From Pseudobacteriovorax antillogorgiicola (lineage in GTDB: Bacteria; Bdellovibrionota_B; Oligoflexia; Oligoflexales; RGVZ01), in the NCBI GenBank assembly GCA_945897695.1, contig CAMDGW010000045.1, positions 1 through 14,413 on the forward strand: a DNA stretch of 14,413 bases, written 5' to 3'. Numbering within the stretch: position 1 is the first letter of the stretch; the number at the start of each line of letters is the position of its first letter. The notes below the pieces were generated by a model, which was given only the letters and a program-made list of their open reading frames with translations, was not told the DNA's origin and made no database searches. The translations under genes were made by a program, and so were the position numbers. Of the stretch, positions 8,084 through 14,413 are shown piece by piece.

Positions 8084-8151
8084 CAAAATTAAAGCAGGAA
8101 AAAATTTTGCCGAAAGCTGGTTCGTGGTTTTTTTGTTTTAAAACTTTTTAT

Positions 8152-8156
8152 GGAGG
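8152..8156 (+). promoter_or_regulatory. Ribosome binding site of the LysM lipoprotein gene
   Basis: GGAGG followed by the six-base spacer TAGACG and ATG at 8163. This is near-ideal spacing and fixes the start, suggesting efficient translation. Confidence 0.85.
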
Positions 8157-8162
8157 TAGACG

Positions 8163-9161
8163 ATGAGGTTTAATTGGAGACGTCACTTAGTACTGACGGC
8201 CTTCGCCACCGCCTCGCTGCTGTCTTTTGCTGGATGTTCAAGCCAGCAAGAACAGCAAGGCATGGGTGAAGAAGTCGCAGCTGAGGGACAAGAAGATCAA
8301 GGCCAGGAGGGTGACCAAACGGCCGAGGCAAAGGGCCAAGAGGGCACTGAAGAGGGCGGCGGTAATGCGCCAGTCGCCGAAGAGAACCAAGGCGGAACCG
8401 GTGAAAACGCTGGTGGCGAAGGTACCAACGTTGTAACGAATCCGGCAAACTCTGGTGGCGAAGCGGCACCAAATGGCGACGTCGCAGGCATTATTTCTGA
8501 AATGAGTAATGTCCCAGCGGAAGGTCAAGCGACAGCGGAAGCAGCACCAGCGGAAGCAGTACCAGCACCTGCAGCTACAGCTGAACCCGCTCAAGGGACA
8601 GGAGCAGTTGCGGAAGCTCCTGCACCAGCGCCAGCAGAAGCGAGCTCGGCAGCTCCAGGTATGCCGGAAATGGGATCTAAAATGGCTTACGTTGTTCAGC
8701 CAGGCGATACCCTAGGTAAGATTGCGCAGAAGATTTTTGGCGATCAAAAAAGATGGAGGGATATTGCAGGTCTTTCAGGCCTCGATAACCCAAACCATAT
8801 CTACCCAGGAGACCTGATTTATTACGCTCTTGATGACGCAAGTAAAAACTTTGCTCAGACCTATGAAAGTAGCCGTCGTGGCAAAGAGACTGTTCGTGAA
8901 GGTGACACGCTTGCAGCTATTTCAAAGCGCGTCTACGGCAAGCCGAATCTCTGGAAACACATCTGGCGTCAAAACGATAATATCGATAATCCTGATGTGT
9001 TGCAGGCAGGCATGACCGTTTACTTCATGGAAGCAGGATCCTTACAGTCAGCATTTAACTCTTTGAAGTCGATGGAAGTTAACAAAGTTGTTTCGAAAAA
9101 GATCAATAAGACCATTAACCTGATGACTCAGGCGTTTTTTACACCAGTACCAGCAGTTTAA
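8163..9161 (+). CDS. Lipoprotein with two LysM peptidoglycan-binding domains
   Basis: The 332-residue product begins with a lipoprotein signal peptide: basic MRFNWRR, a hydrophobic stretch, and lipobox SFAGC with Cys25 as the lipidation site. Residues about 26-170 are low-complexity, first rich in Gln, Glu and Gly, then in Ala, Pro and Glu, like a flexible periplasmic spacer. Two LysM domains follow: one at about 176-222 (YVVQPGDTLGKIAQKIFG, ending IYPGDLIYY) and one at about 243-289 (VREGDTLAAISKRVYG, ending LQAGMTVYF). A tail of about 40 residues with Lys-rich VNKVVSKKINK ends the protein. LysM domains bind N-acetylglucosamine-containing glycans, so a lipid-anchored peptidoglycan tether is likely; no catalytic domain is present. 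It is divergent from the dcw operon, in the place mraZ often occupies. The specific role is unknown. Confidence 0.9.
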   Translation: MRFNWRRHLVLTAFATASLLSFAGCSSQQEQQGMGEEVAAEGQEDQGQEGDQTAEAKGQEGTEEGGGNAPVAEENQGGTGENAGGEGTNVVTNPANSGGEAAPNGDVAGIISEMSNVPAEGQATAEAAPAEAVPAPAATAEPAQGTGAVAEAPAPAPAEASSAAPGMPEMGSKMAYVVQPGDTLGKIAQKIFGDQKRWRDIAGLSGLDNPNHIYPGDLIYYALDDASKNFAQTYESSRRGKETVREGDTLAAISKRVYGKPNLWKHIWRQNDNIDNPDVLQAGMTVYFMEAGSLQSAFNSLKSMEVNKVVSKKINKTINLMTQAFFTPVPAV

Positions 9162-9445
9162 AACCAATTACAACGCGTGACATCGCATAAACTGTCGCCA
9201 GGGCGGAAACAGACGAATAAAAAATGAGGCACCTTAAGTTACTTAACCAACCGATACTTTAGGGCCGCTCGTCAAAGAACCTGGGAAGATTTTAGATTCA
9301 GAAGATTCGAGCAAAGGTGTTTTAGGAGAGCTCAAAGACCAGCACATTGTTTCAACGAGCCGAAGACAAAAGGCGCCACCCGGGCAAAGGCTCGCAGAAA
9401 ACAAAAGCAGGACTTAGACCTCACCCTCACACCTCGCTCTTAAAC

Positions 9446-9518
9446 CTACAGACCATCTGCATAGACTCGGCCCCCCTGTATAGTCAGGCTCCACTACAGA
9501 TCAGCCTGCATAGTCACC
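9446..9518. repeat. Imperfect direct repeats around TAGTCA
   Basis: CTACAGACCATCTGCATAG at 9446-9464 recurs as CTACAGATCAGCCTGCATAG-like sequence at 9494-9512, 48 bases later; over 23 aligned positions I count 19 matches. Between them CCTGTATAGTCA (9475-9486) matches CCTGCATAGTCA (9505-9516) at 11 of 12 positions. Purpose unknown. Confidence 0.6.
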
Positions 9519-9547
9519 CTAAGTTTCTAGTATTACTGGTAATGATT

Positions 9548-9570
9548 GAGCATGTGACTAGTCAATGCTC
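9548..9570. repeat. Near-perfect palindrome centred on TGACTAGTCA
   Basis: GAGCAT and ATGCTC flank a perfect 10-base palindrome, TGACTAGTCA (9555-9564); one extra G on the left arm is the only break in symmetry. Similar 10-mers follow at 9575-9584 (TGATCAGTCA) and 9601-9610 (TGATTAGACA). It looks like an operator or a small RNA stem, but it lies downstream of both neighbouring genes. Confidence 0.6.
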
Positions 9571-9631
9571 GGTGTGATCAGTCAAGATGAGACGCCACTT
9601 TGATTAGACAAACAGCTAGAATACGACACAA

Positions 9632-10621
9632 CTATTCAAAGCTTTGACTAAAACCAGGACCCCTCAGGGCGCTGGCAACCGATTCCCCAATGCCAACCTG
9701 TCCGCCATCGAGAACCACACTCGAGGAGATGGTTGCGTTGTCGCCGATCTTTGATCGGGGACTAACCACAGAGACGCTGTCGACTTTAGCCAAAAAAAGC
9801 CCTTGGGGCGTGCGCTCCACAGGTAGGGGCCCAAAAATATCTATCTGCTCGCCGGGGCTAAGTTTGGCCACTTCAAGATTGGCCTCCCACAGTGAGCGGT
9901 GGGTTCCAACGTCGGCCCAAAAGCCCCTATGGAATTCGGCATAAATCTTTTTTCCATCCTTTATGGCCGCCTGAAAAGACTCAATGATGTCATGAAATTT
10001 AGCAGGGCGAGGCAGATAGTTGATTAACTCTGGACTTGCCAAATAGGCACAGGCGAACCCGCACTCTTTGAGTTGCATGGGGTTTAGGTCCTTAGGGAGG
10101 TCTGAGCGCTTGGCGATGGCTTTCACCAGGCCGTCATTTCCAACCCATACTGACCGACCATTTCCCGTGGGCGGGGTGCTTAAGACGGACATTGTCACAA
10201 AAGGGCGCAATTGATGGTGCCTTGCCACTAGGCCCTCAAGGTCCAGATTGCTCAGAATATCTCCGTTGTACACAAGCAGAAGGGAGTCGCCCCACCAGCC
10301 AATAATTGCAGAAAGTGCACCGCCGGTGCCTAGAACTTCAGGGGTCTCCTCTGAAATAAAAAGGCTACGGACCCCTAGGGAACCATGGGTCCTCGTGACA
10401 TGGGCCCCCATTTTCTCCGGTAAGTGATGGGCGTTGATAGCGATATCTAAAGCTCCGGCTTTGACGCAGCGGTAAATGGCCGCATCCACCAAAGGGACAT
10501 TCAAAACAGTTACCAGTGGTTTGGGGACGACATCTGTCAGGGGTTTTAGCCTGGTTCCGTAGCCAGCACATAAAACTAATGCTTTTAAAGGTTTACCATG
10601 TTCTGCGTCCAACGTCGGCAA
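9632..10621 (-). CDS. murU: MurU-like nucleotidyltransferase (UDP-MurNAc from MurNAc-1-phosphate)
   Basis: The 329-residue protein is a sugar-phosphate nucleotidyltransferase: signature LCAGYGTRLKPLTDVVPKPL at 17-36, GTGGAL at 98-103, the metal-site YNGDILSNLD at 118-127 and WADVGTHRSLWEAN at 235-248. MurU transfers UMP to MurNAc alpha-1-phosphate, producing UDP-MurNAc for peptidoglycan synthesis without going through MurA and MurB. I infer this substrate from the adjacent upstream AmgK-like kinase, a pairing known from Pseudomonas; sequence alone also fits other NDP-sugar pyrophosphorylases. It is about 100 residues longer than Pseudomonas MurU, with a C-terminal stretch (VSPRSKIGDNATISSSVVL) resembling short left-handed beta-helix turns. 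The start is TTG at 10621, nine bases after the amgK stop, with AGGA seven bases upstream. Confidence 0.75.
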   Translation of the reverse strand: MPTLDAEHGKPLKALVLCAGYGTRLKPLTDVVPKPLVTVLNVPLVDAAIYRCVKAGALDIAINAHHLPEKMGAHVTRTHGSLGVRSLFISEETPEVLGTGGALSAIIGWWGDSLLLVYNGDILSNLDLEGLVARHHQLRPFVTMSVLSTPPTGNGRSVWVGNDGLVKAIAKRSDLPKDLNPMQLKECGFACAYLASPELINYLPRPAKFHDIIESFQAAIKDGKKIYAEFHRGFWADVGTHRSLWEANLEVAKLSPGEQIDIFGPLPVERTPQGLFLAKVDSVSVVSPRSKIGDNATISSSVVLDGGQVGIGESVASALRGPGFSQSFE

Positions 10622-10630
10622 TCCTTATTC

Positions 10631-11743
10631 CTAGGCCTGACCAGATGAGGAGGCTTGGGCCAAGTGTAATTTCCCTGCTGGTGCCCCACCAAAAGACGTT
10701 CGATCAGGTAGAGTTTTGGCCAAAATCTGGAGGAGTTTTCCACTTAAAAAGGGCCACCGAACATCCTGTACTCCGGCATCTAAGATTGTCTGAAGGGCTG
10801 GGGCCACGTTTTTCAAATAGTCTCCCTTCCTCTTGTCGACAGTCAGGTAGCCGAAGCTTCCGATAGCCTTGAGCTGGCGTTGAAGCAGCATGGGTCGCCA
10901 CTCGTCACGGGCGCGGTCGCAGGTTGAAGTTCCAGCAAGTTTCTCAATGACCTCAAGACCCTCTTCAAGAAGACTCATTCTTGTCTCCGGCGAAAGTGGG
11001 ACGTAACTATCAAAAACCAGACTAACCAGGTCATAGGAAGGGGGACCAAGGCGTGCATCCTGAAAGTCGATGATGGCAACGCGGTCGTCGTGAATCATAA
11101 TATTGCGGCTATGGAAGTCACGGTGAACAAAATACCTGGAAGCTTGTGCAAGGTAACTTGATATTGCCCTAATATCATTGTTAAAATCAGCCTCTTCTTG
11201 AGTAGACAGCTTATAGTGGGCAACGGGTACCAAGTATTTGCTTACAAAGAAATTGAGCTCCCACTCAAATCGAGCTTGGTCAAAAGCCCGACTTGTCCAA
11301 ACATCTCCGCTGGTTGCCTTGATGTCGAGAAAGCGACCGATAGTCTCAAGAGATTGTCTATAAAGGTGTAAGCAGCCATTAAGACTGTTTTTCTTGGCAA
11401 GATCTAAAGCAATAGTCTCAAGCATCAAATCGCCGTAGTCATCTATTATAATGGCGGCATGTTCTGATAAAATAGCTACGCACGAGGGGGCTGAAATATT
11501 CTTTGATTTCAATAGTTTAGATACGTCAACCCAGTCGTATCGTCCTTTTTTGAGGTTGTCAGCATCGGACCCGGAAAGTTGCATTAGGACAAGACTTTTC
11601 CTGAGTTCCGGCGAACGTATGCGGAAATAGCAGCGATCGGAACCGTCTCCAGCGAGCCACTCGATAGTTAAGTGGTCAATTCTTAATGCACTGGCAACAG
11701 CCTGGGGTGGTGGCGGGGTCAATCGTCCAAGGTTTTGAGTCAT
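10631..11743 (-). CDS. amgK: AmgK-like anomeric MurNAc/GlcNAc kinase (aminoglycoside phosphotransferase fold)
   Basis: AmgK phosphorylates the anomeric hydroxyl of MurNAc (and GlcNAc) with ATP in the cytoplasm, feeding MurU in peptidoglycan recycling. The 370-residue protein has the APH-fold landmarks: the nucleotide loop GDGSDRCYFRI at 32-42, the catalytic VHRDFHSRNIMI at 206-217 (Asp209 as base, Asn214 metal ligand) and DFQDARLGPPSYDLVSL at 226-242, which is the usual form in this subfamily. Antibiotic-resistance kinases share the fold but not this neighbourhood. I chose ATG 11743 because AGGTGA lies five bases upstream; a TTG at 11758 would add five residues. It follows the lipid kinase stop by 24 bases and precedes the murU-like gene by nine, so the three form an operon. 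Confidence 0.82.
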   Translation of the reverse strand: MTQNLGRLTPPPPQAVASALRIDHLTIEWLAGDGSDRCYFRIRSPELRKSLVLMQLSGSDADNLKKGRYDWVDVSKLLKSKNISAPSCVAILSEHAAIIIDDYGDLMLETIALDLAKKNSLNGCLHLYRQSLETIGRFLDIKATSGDVWTSRAFDQARFEWELNFFVSKYLVPVAHYKLSTQEEADFNNDIRAISSYLAQASRYFVHRDFHSRNIMIHDDRVAIIDFQDARLGPPSYDLVSLVFDSYVPLSPETRMSLLEEGLEVIEKLAGTSTCDRARDEWRPMLLQRQLKAIGSFGYLTVDKRKGDYLKNVAPALQTILDAGVQDVRWPFLSGKLLQILAKTLPDRTSFGGAPAGKLHLAQASSSGQA

Positions 11744-11748
11744 CGGAA

Positions 11749-11754
11749 TCACCT
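11749..11754 (-). promoter_or_regulatory. Ribosome binding site deciding the amgK start
   Basis: On the minus strand AGGTGA is followed by five bases and ATG at 11743. It overlaps the first codons of the slightly longer TTG-initiated frame, arguing for the ATG. Confidence 0.65.
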
Positions 11755-11767
11755 GCAATTAATTAAA

Positions 11768-12706
11768 TCAGACCACAACAAATTGTACGACTGGACCGAC
11801 CTCGATCGCAAGTCGACCAGTGGGTGCCTCAAATAATTCTCCATCAAGGGTATACGGCTGCCGACCCGAAGTATTGGCAATCATCATGGTTGAGGCGAGG
11901 CGTGTCGTCTTCCCCATAAATCGCCCCGGGCGATTTCGAAGGCAAGCAAGAGGAAGTCGCCAGGGGAGGGCGGCGGCGGACATTTCAAGAGAAAACATTT
12001 GAAATTTTGAAAGGTTACTGGTGGCTGCCGGAAAAAGTTTAAAGCCAAGAGGCATGCGCTGCACGGAGCTTGCCATGATGGCGAGACTGGTGGTCTCGGC
12101 GGAGGCCGGCTGACCGTCAAAGGACAAACGGTATTTTTCCTCATGGACCATCTCCCGATACTTTGACCGTGAAAAAATCCAACTGAGGTAGATTTTAAAG
12201 ACCAGAAAAAGTGACCCCAAGACCCCACTTTTGTTTTTGTAAAATTCGGCCAAAAATCTTGCAATAAAGCCGTTTCCGAACAGAAAACCATACTGCCCAC
12301 CAACCGATAGGGTGGCGTAGGCCGAAACATCCATCGGCCTAAGTCCGCTTTGACATTCGAGCATTCTGACAAGGATTTCCTCGGGGGTACCCCGAATACC
12401 AAGGTTATCTGCCAGCATATTTATGGTACCACCGCGCAAAATCAGAACCTTGGGCAGGGGGGTTTCAGCGTAAGTCCTGATAAAGGCCGTTAAAGTTCTT
12501 GAAATCGTGCCGTCTCCGCCATTGATAGCAAGAATGTCGATATCTTGCTCTTTAAACAAGGCCGCAACTCGCCCAATGTCGTCAAGGGAGTTGGTGATCT
12601 CGAGATTGCCAAATTGTCCAACAATATAGCCAAGAAGGCGCCCCCGCGCGGGTCGCTTTTTGTTTAGCTTTGAAAAAGGATTTGTGATGATTCCAATACC
12701 GGGCAT
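11768..12706 (-). CDS. Diacylglycerol/lipid kinase family protein (DAGK catalytic domain)
   Basis: The 312-residue protein belongs to the YegS/DgkB/sphingosine-kinase superfamily, which phosphorylates lipid hydroxyls with ATP. It opens GIGIITNPFS, where the first strand and NP motif are expected, carries the nucleotide-binding GGDGT at 63-67, then RGGTINMLADNLGI at 91-104 (the usual GTxNxxAxxLGI motif) and, near the C terminus, YTLDGELFEAPTG (the usual DGE). No signal peptide or clear membrane segment is apparent. The lipid substrate cannot be told from sequence. ATG 12706 puts the start right before the conserved strand; GGAG lies ten bases upstream. ATG 12742 and TTG 12766 are in-frame alternatives. 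It heads the operon with amgK and murU; a link between lipid kinase and peptidoglycan salvage is unexplained. Confidence 0.82.
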   Translation of the reverse strand: MPGIGIITNPFSKLNKKRPARGRLLGYIVGQFGNLEITNSLDDIGRVAALFKEQDIDILAINGGDGTISRTLTAFIRTYAETPLPKVLILRGGTINMLADNLGIRGTPEEILVRMLECQSGLRPMDVSAYATLSVGGQYGFLFGNGFIARFLAEFYKNKSGVLGSLFLVFKIYLSWIFSRSKYREMVHEEKYRLSFDGQPASAETTSLAIMASSVQRMPLGFKLFPAATSNLSKFQMFSLEMSAAALPWRLPLACLRNRPGRFMGKTTRLASTMMIANTSGRQPYTLDGELFEAPTGRLAIEVGPVVQFVVV

Positions 12707-12794
12707 CTCGCAGAAACTCCAACTTCCTGGTAGAAAGAACATGTAATATAGGGCTGTTCCTTCCAATAACCAAACGAGAATATTAGTTTAGACC
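12707..12794. promoter_or_regulatory. Divergent promoter region between lipid kinase operon and rpoH-type gene
   Basis: If ATG 12706 is the kinase start, these 88 bases must hold the control signals of both directions. TAATAT at 12744-12749 could serve as a -10 for the plus strand, but I see no good -35. No strong ribosome site precedes the GTG at 12795. Part of the region is coding if a longer kinase start is used. Confidence 0.35.
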
Positions 12795-13727
12795 GTGACA
12801 AACCGCAAAGATCACAGCAAGTCCCTTGTGCTAAAGACTGAGCAGCTTCCGGCTCGGTCTACGCCGCTGCAATCCTATATGAGGGAAATTAACAGGTATC
12901 CCCTGCTAACTCCTGAAGAGGAGTATGAACTCGCAGTGGCTCACTTTGAACATCAAAACAAAGAGGCCGCACAACGCCTCATCACGGCAAACCTCAGGCT
13001 CGTTGTGAAAATCGCAAACGACTTTAGAACAGGTACTGTTGGACCACTTGATCTAATTCAGGAGGGAAACTACGGCCTGATGCAGGCGGTCAAACGTTTT
13101 AATCCATATAAAGGCGTCAAGCTTTCATCTTACGCCGCCTGGTGGATCAGAGCCTATATCTTGAAACACCTCATGGACACTCGTGGACCAGTCCGCATTG
13201 GAACAACCGCAGCCCAGCGAAAGCTTTTTTATAATCTTCGTAAGGAGACAGATAAACTTCTGCGTGAATACGATTCGGTTGATCCCAAGCTTTTGGCGCA
13301 GAATCTTGGCGTTAAAGAAAAAGACGTTGTGGCCATGCAGCAGAGACTTAATGCTCATGATGTAAGTTTTGATGCTCCAATTGCTGATGGTAGTGACCGT
13401 ACACACGCGGAAGTTATCGATGTGGAGAGTTCAGAAAAAGCGGCAGATGATCAAGTTGCAGATTCGGAGCTTCTTGAAATTTTTGAAGAGCATCTGATTC
13501 AGTTCAAAGCGACTCTTAAGGGGCGTGACCTTGATGTTTTCAATGACCGCCTGATGGCCGAAAAGCCATTTACGCTGCAGGAGATTGGGGATCGCTACGG
13601 AATTTCTCGAGAGCGCGCAAGGCAGATCGAAGCTAGAATTTTGAAAAATCTCAAAGACTTTGTTCGCAAAAAAGGAACCTTAACTGAGTTAATGGATGAC
13701 GAGGCGATGACAACGATCGACGCGTGA
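12795..13727 (+). CDS. rpoH: RNA polymerase heat-shock sigma factor, RpoH (sigma-32) family
   Basis: This sigma factor directs core RNA polymerase to heat-shock promoters. The 310-residue protein has the group 3/RpoH layout: region 1.2 (LQSYMREINRYPLLTPEEEYEL at about 25-46), region 2 (RLITANLRLVVKIA at 61-74, DLIQEGNYGLMQAVKRF at 86-102, SSYAAWWIRAYILK at 111-124) and region 4.2 helix-turn-helix (FTLQEIGDRYGISRERARQ at 259-277). The RpoH box QRKLFYNLRK at 141-150 separates it from RpoD and RpoS. There is no long acidic N-terminal region 1.1. The start is GTG at 12795, with a poor ribosome site; a GTG at 12828 is an alternative. Its stop abuts the stop of the opposing helicase gene. Heat-shock control by mRNA structure or by DnaK/FtsH cannot be judged here. 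Confidence 0.92.
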   Translation: MTNRKDHSKSLVLKTEQLPARSTPLQSYMREINRYPLLTPEEEYELAVAHFEHQNKEAAQRLITANLRLVVKIANDFRTGTVGPLDLIQEGNYGLMQAVKRFNPYKGVKLSSYAAWWIRAYILKHLMDTRGPVRIGTTAAQRKLFYNLRKETDKLLREYDSVDPKLLAQNLGVKEKDVVAMQQRLNAHDVSFDAPIADGSDRTHAEVIDVESSEKAADDQVADSELLEIFEEHLIQFKATLKGRDLDVFNDRLMAEKPFTLQEIGDRYGISRERARQIEARILKNLKDFVRKKGTLTELMDDEAMTTIDA

Positions 13728-14413
13728 TTAAGGGCGTGATGTTGGTTTTAAATTTGCACGAAGGCTTTGGAGCGCGGAGACTGTTTTTTGTTGTCTCTCA
13801 ACTTTTTGTTCCGCCATGGTCGCGACCGCTTGATTTGTCTGGAATGCCCCGGGCGGTAGCTCAGATAAAAATCTACTAGGAAGCCTCAACGCTTTAAGTG
13901 TACCAATTCCGCGTTCGGCCGCCCAAGTGAGGGTGAGTCGCTTTTTTGCGCGCGTTAAAGCGACGTAAAATAGACGCCGTTCTTCCATGACGCCCATAGA
14001 ATTGGAGGAAGAGTTCTTGTGAGGAAAAAGATCTTCCTCAAGCCCACAAACAATCACGGCAGGAAACTCAAGCCCCTTTGAGGCATGAATCGTCATGAGC
14101 GAAACTTTGTTGGGCCGACCGTTGTCATCCCGGTCGCTGATATCTCTGTCGTTGAGGGTCAGGCGATCAAGAAGGTCGTGAATATCAAGAGTTCCTTTTG
14201 CTCGGAGCACATCCTTGGCAGCACTCGCAAGCCATTTAGGAAGGCTTTTTAAAGCTTCGATTTTCCTTTCTTGGCTTGCAGGATCTTTGGTGTGGGCCCG
14301 GATATCTTGCGTTAGCCCAAACTTCTTAATAAGTTCTTGGCCAAGAGCTTCAATGTCTTCAGGCGTAGCAATTGCTGTAACCGCTAAAGCATCTATATCG
14401 GTAACAAATTGCT
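13728..14413 (-). CDS. UvrD/Rep/PcrA-family ATP-dependent DNA helicase, C-terminal part (runs off right edge)
   Basis: Superfamily 1A 3'-5' helicases unwind DNA in repair or at replication forks. About 228 C-terminal residues are present, the frame staying open to the window edge. Motif V is clear (VSLMTIHASKGLEFPAVIVCGLEE), then FPHKNS, then motif VI (EERRLFYVALTRAKKRL), followed by LPSRFLSELP and a short polar tail. HASKGLEFP and PSRFLxELP resemble Rep more than UvrD or PcrA, whose versions usually read HxAKGLEF and have a longer C-terminal extension, but I would not fix the name on this fragment. It ends with TAA whose complement begins at 13728, directly after the sigma-factor stop. The upstream residues include DLLDRLTLNDRD, the expected helix before motif V. 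Confidence 0.92.
   Translation of the reverse strand, partial: QFVTDIDALAVTAIATPEDIEALGQELIKKFGLTQDIRAHTKDPASQERKIEALKSLPKWLASAAKDVLRAKGTLDIHDLLDRLTLNDRDISDRDDNGRPNKVSLMTIHASKGLEFPAVIVCGLEEDLFPHKNSSSNSMGVMEERRLFYVALTRAKKRLTLTWAAERGIGTLKALRLPSRFLSELPPGAFQTNQAVATMAEQKVERQQKTVSALQSLRANLKPTSRP

Larger units (their letters stand above)
7781..8162. other. 382-bp gap between divergent rsmH and the LysM lipoprotein gene
   Basis: Promoters for both flanking genes should lie here. Two overlapping opposite frames stay open without a convincing start: a minus-strand frame from 8077 to 7859 (55 codons after ATG 8026, beginning MLPRGLFTPGQAKAIVLQGF) and a plus-strand frame 7937-8092 (no ATG). Neither has a ribosome site and I do not call either as a gene. 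GGGGC at 7895-7899 and GCCCC at 7916-7920 could pair around a 16-base loop without a T-run. No clustered TGGG boxes of the kind MraZ binds are seen. The last 60 bases before the LysM gene are A/T-rich, with a T7 run near 8129. Confidence 0.5.
9162..9631. other. 470-bp non-coding gap between converging genes, with short repeats
   Basis: The LysM gene and the murU-like gene both end into this stretch, so neither needs a promoter here. I see no convincing gene: a 76-codon frame from TTG 9347 has no ribosome site and an unconvincing composition. No strong T-tailed hairpin for either gene was found; TTAAG-TTA-CTTAA at 9234-9246 and CGCC-AG-GGCG near 9196-9205 are minor. No tmRNA, RNase P or tRNA landmarks were found. 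The right part (9446-9610) carries clustered degenerate repeats, listed separately, so a small RNA, a regulator-binding array or a decayed element remains possible. Confidence 0.6.

Noticed and set aside
9347..9577. 76-codon plus-strand frame starting at TTG
   Set aside because: No ribosome site, a non-ATG start, a composition unlike the neighbours and no recognisable motif; it crosses the repeat cluster.
9162..9631. tmRNA, RNase P RNA or tRNA in the convergent gap
   Set aside because: No T-loop GGTTCNANNCC, no CCA-type 3' end and no GAGGAAAGTC-type RNase P landmark on either strand.
10631..11743. Aminoglycoside resistance phosphotransferase
   Set aside because: The fold is shared, but the DFQDA motif form and the adjoining MurU-like gene fit AmgK better.
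11884..12402. 172-codon minus-strand frame inside the lipid kinase gene
   Set aside because: It is an out-of-frame shadow: the kinase frame covers it with conserved motifs (GGTINMLADNLGI), while this frame has none.
1..14413. Insertion sequence, prophage, toxin-antitoxin or CRISPR system
   Set aside because: No transposase, integrase, phage gene or regularly spaced identical repeats were seen; genes are ordinary housekeeping types with consistent base use.

Overview
The window reads as a cell-wall region from a Gram-negative, probably delta-proteobacterium-like bacterium; Bdellovibrionota is my best guess, but only a guess. The Gram-negative call rests on a lipoprotein signal peptide on a LysM protein, a meso-diaminopimelate-type MurE motif (DNPR) and a heat-shock (RpoH-type) sigma factor. 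No mobile element, CRISPR array, tRNA or rRNA was seen. Coding density is high and most genes are tightly packed.

The left half (1-7780, all minus strand) is a division and cell wall (dcw) operon, read from right to left: rsmH, ftsL, ftsI, a single gene encoding MurE joined to MurD, ftsW, and the start of murC, which runs off the left edge. Several junctions overlap (GTGA at ftsL/ftsI, ATGA at murE-murD/ftsW, longer overlaps at ftsI/murE-murD and ftsW/murC), so the genes are likely co-transcribed and translationally coupled. The usual murF and mraY between murE and murD, murG between ftsW and murC, and mraZ before rsmH are not in this cluster. The murE-murD fusion is the most striking object: one 951-residue protein carrying two complete Mur ligases for consecutive steps (D-Glu addition, then meso-DAP addition).

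The centre (7781-9631) holds a divergent gene for a lipoprotein with two LysM domains, flanked by two non-coding stretches of about 380 and 470 bp. The second lies between converging genes and carries clustered short repeats and a palindrome.

The right half holds a minus-strand operon (12706 down to 9632): a diacylglycerol-kinase-family lipid kinase, an AmgK-like sugar kinase and a MurU-like nucleotidyltransferase. The last two would make UDP-MurNAc from recovered MurNAc, the substrate that MurC, MurD and MurE then extend. Divergent from this operon is an rpoH-type sigma factor gene, which meets tail to tail, with no spacer, the 3' end of a Rep/PcrA/UvrD-type helicase gene that runs off the right edge.

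Taken together, the window covers peptidoglycan salvage (AmgK, MurU), cytoplasmic precursor synthesis (MurC, MurD-MurE), septal polymerisation and cross-linking (FtsW, FtsI, FtsL) and a probable peptidoglycan-binding lipoprotein.
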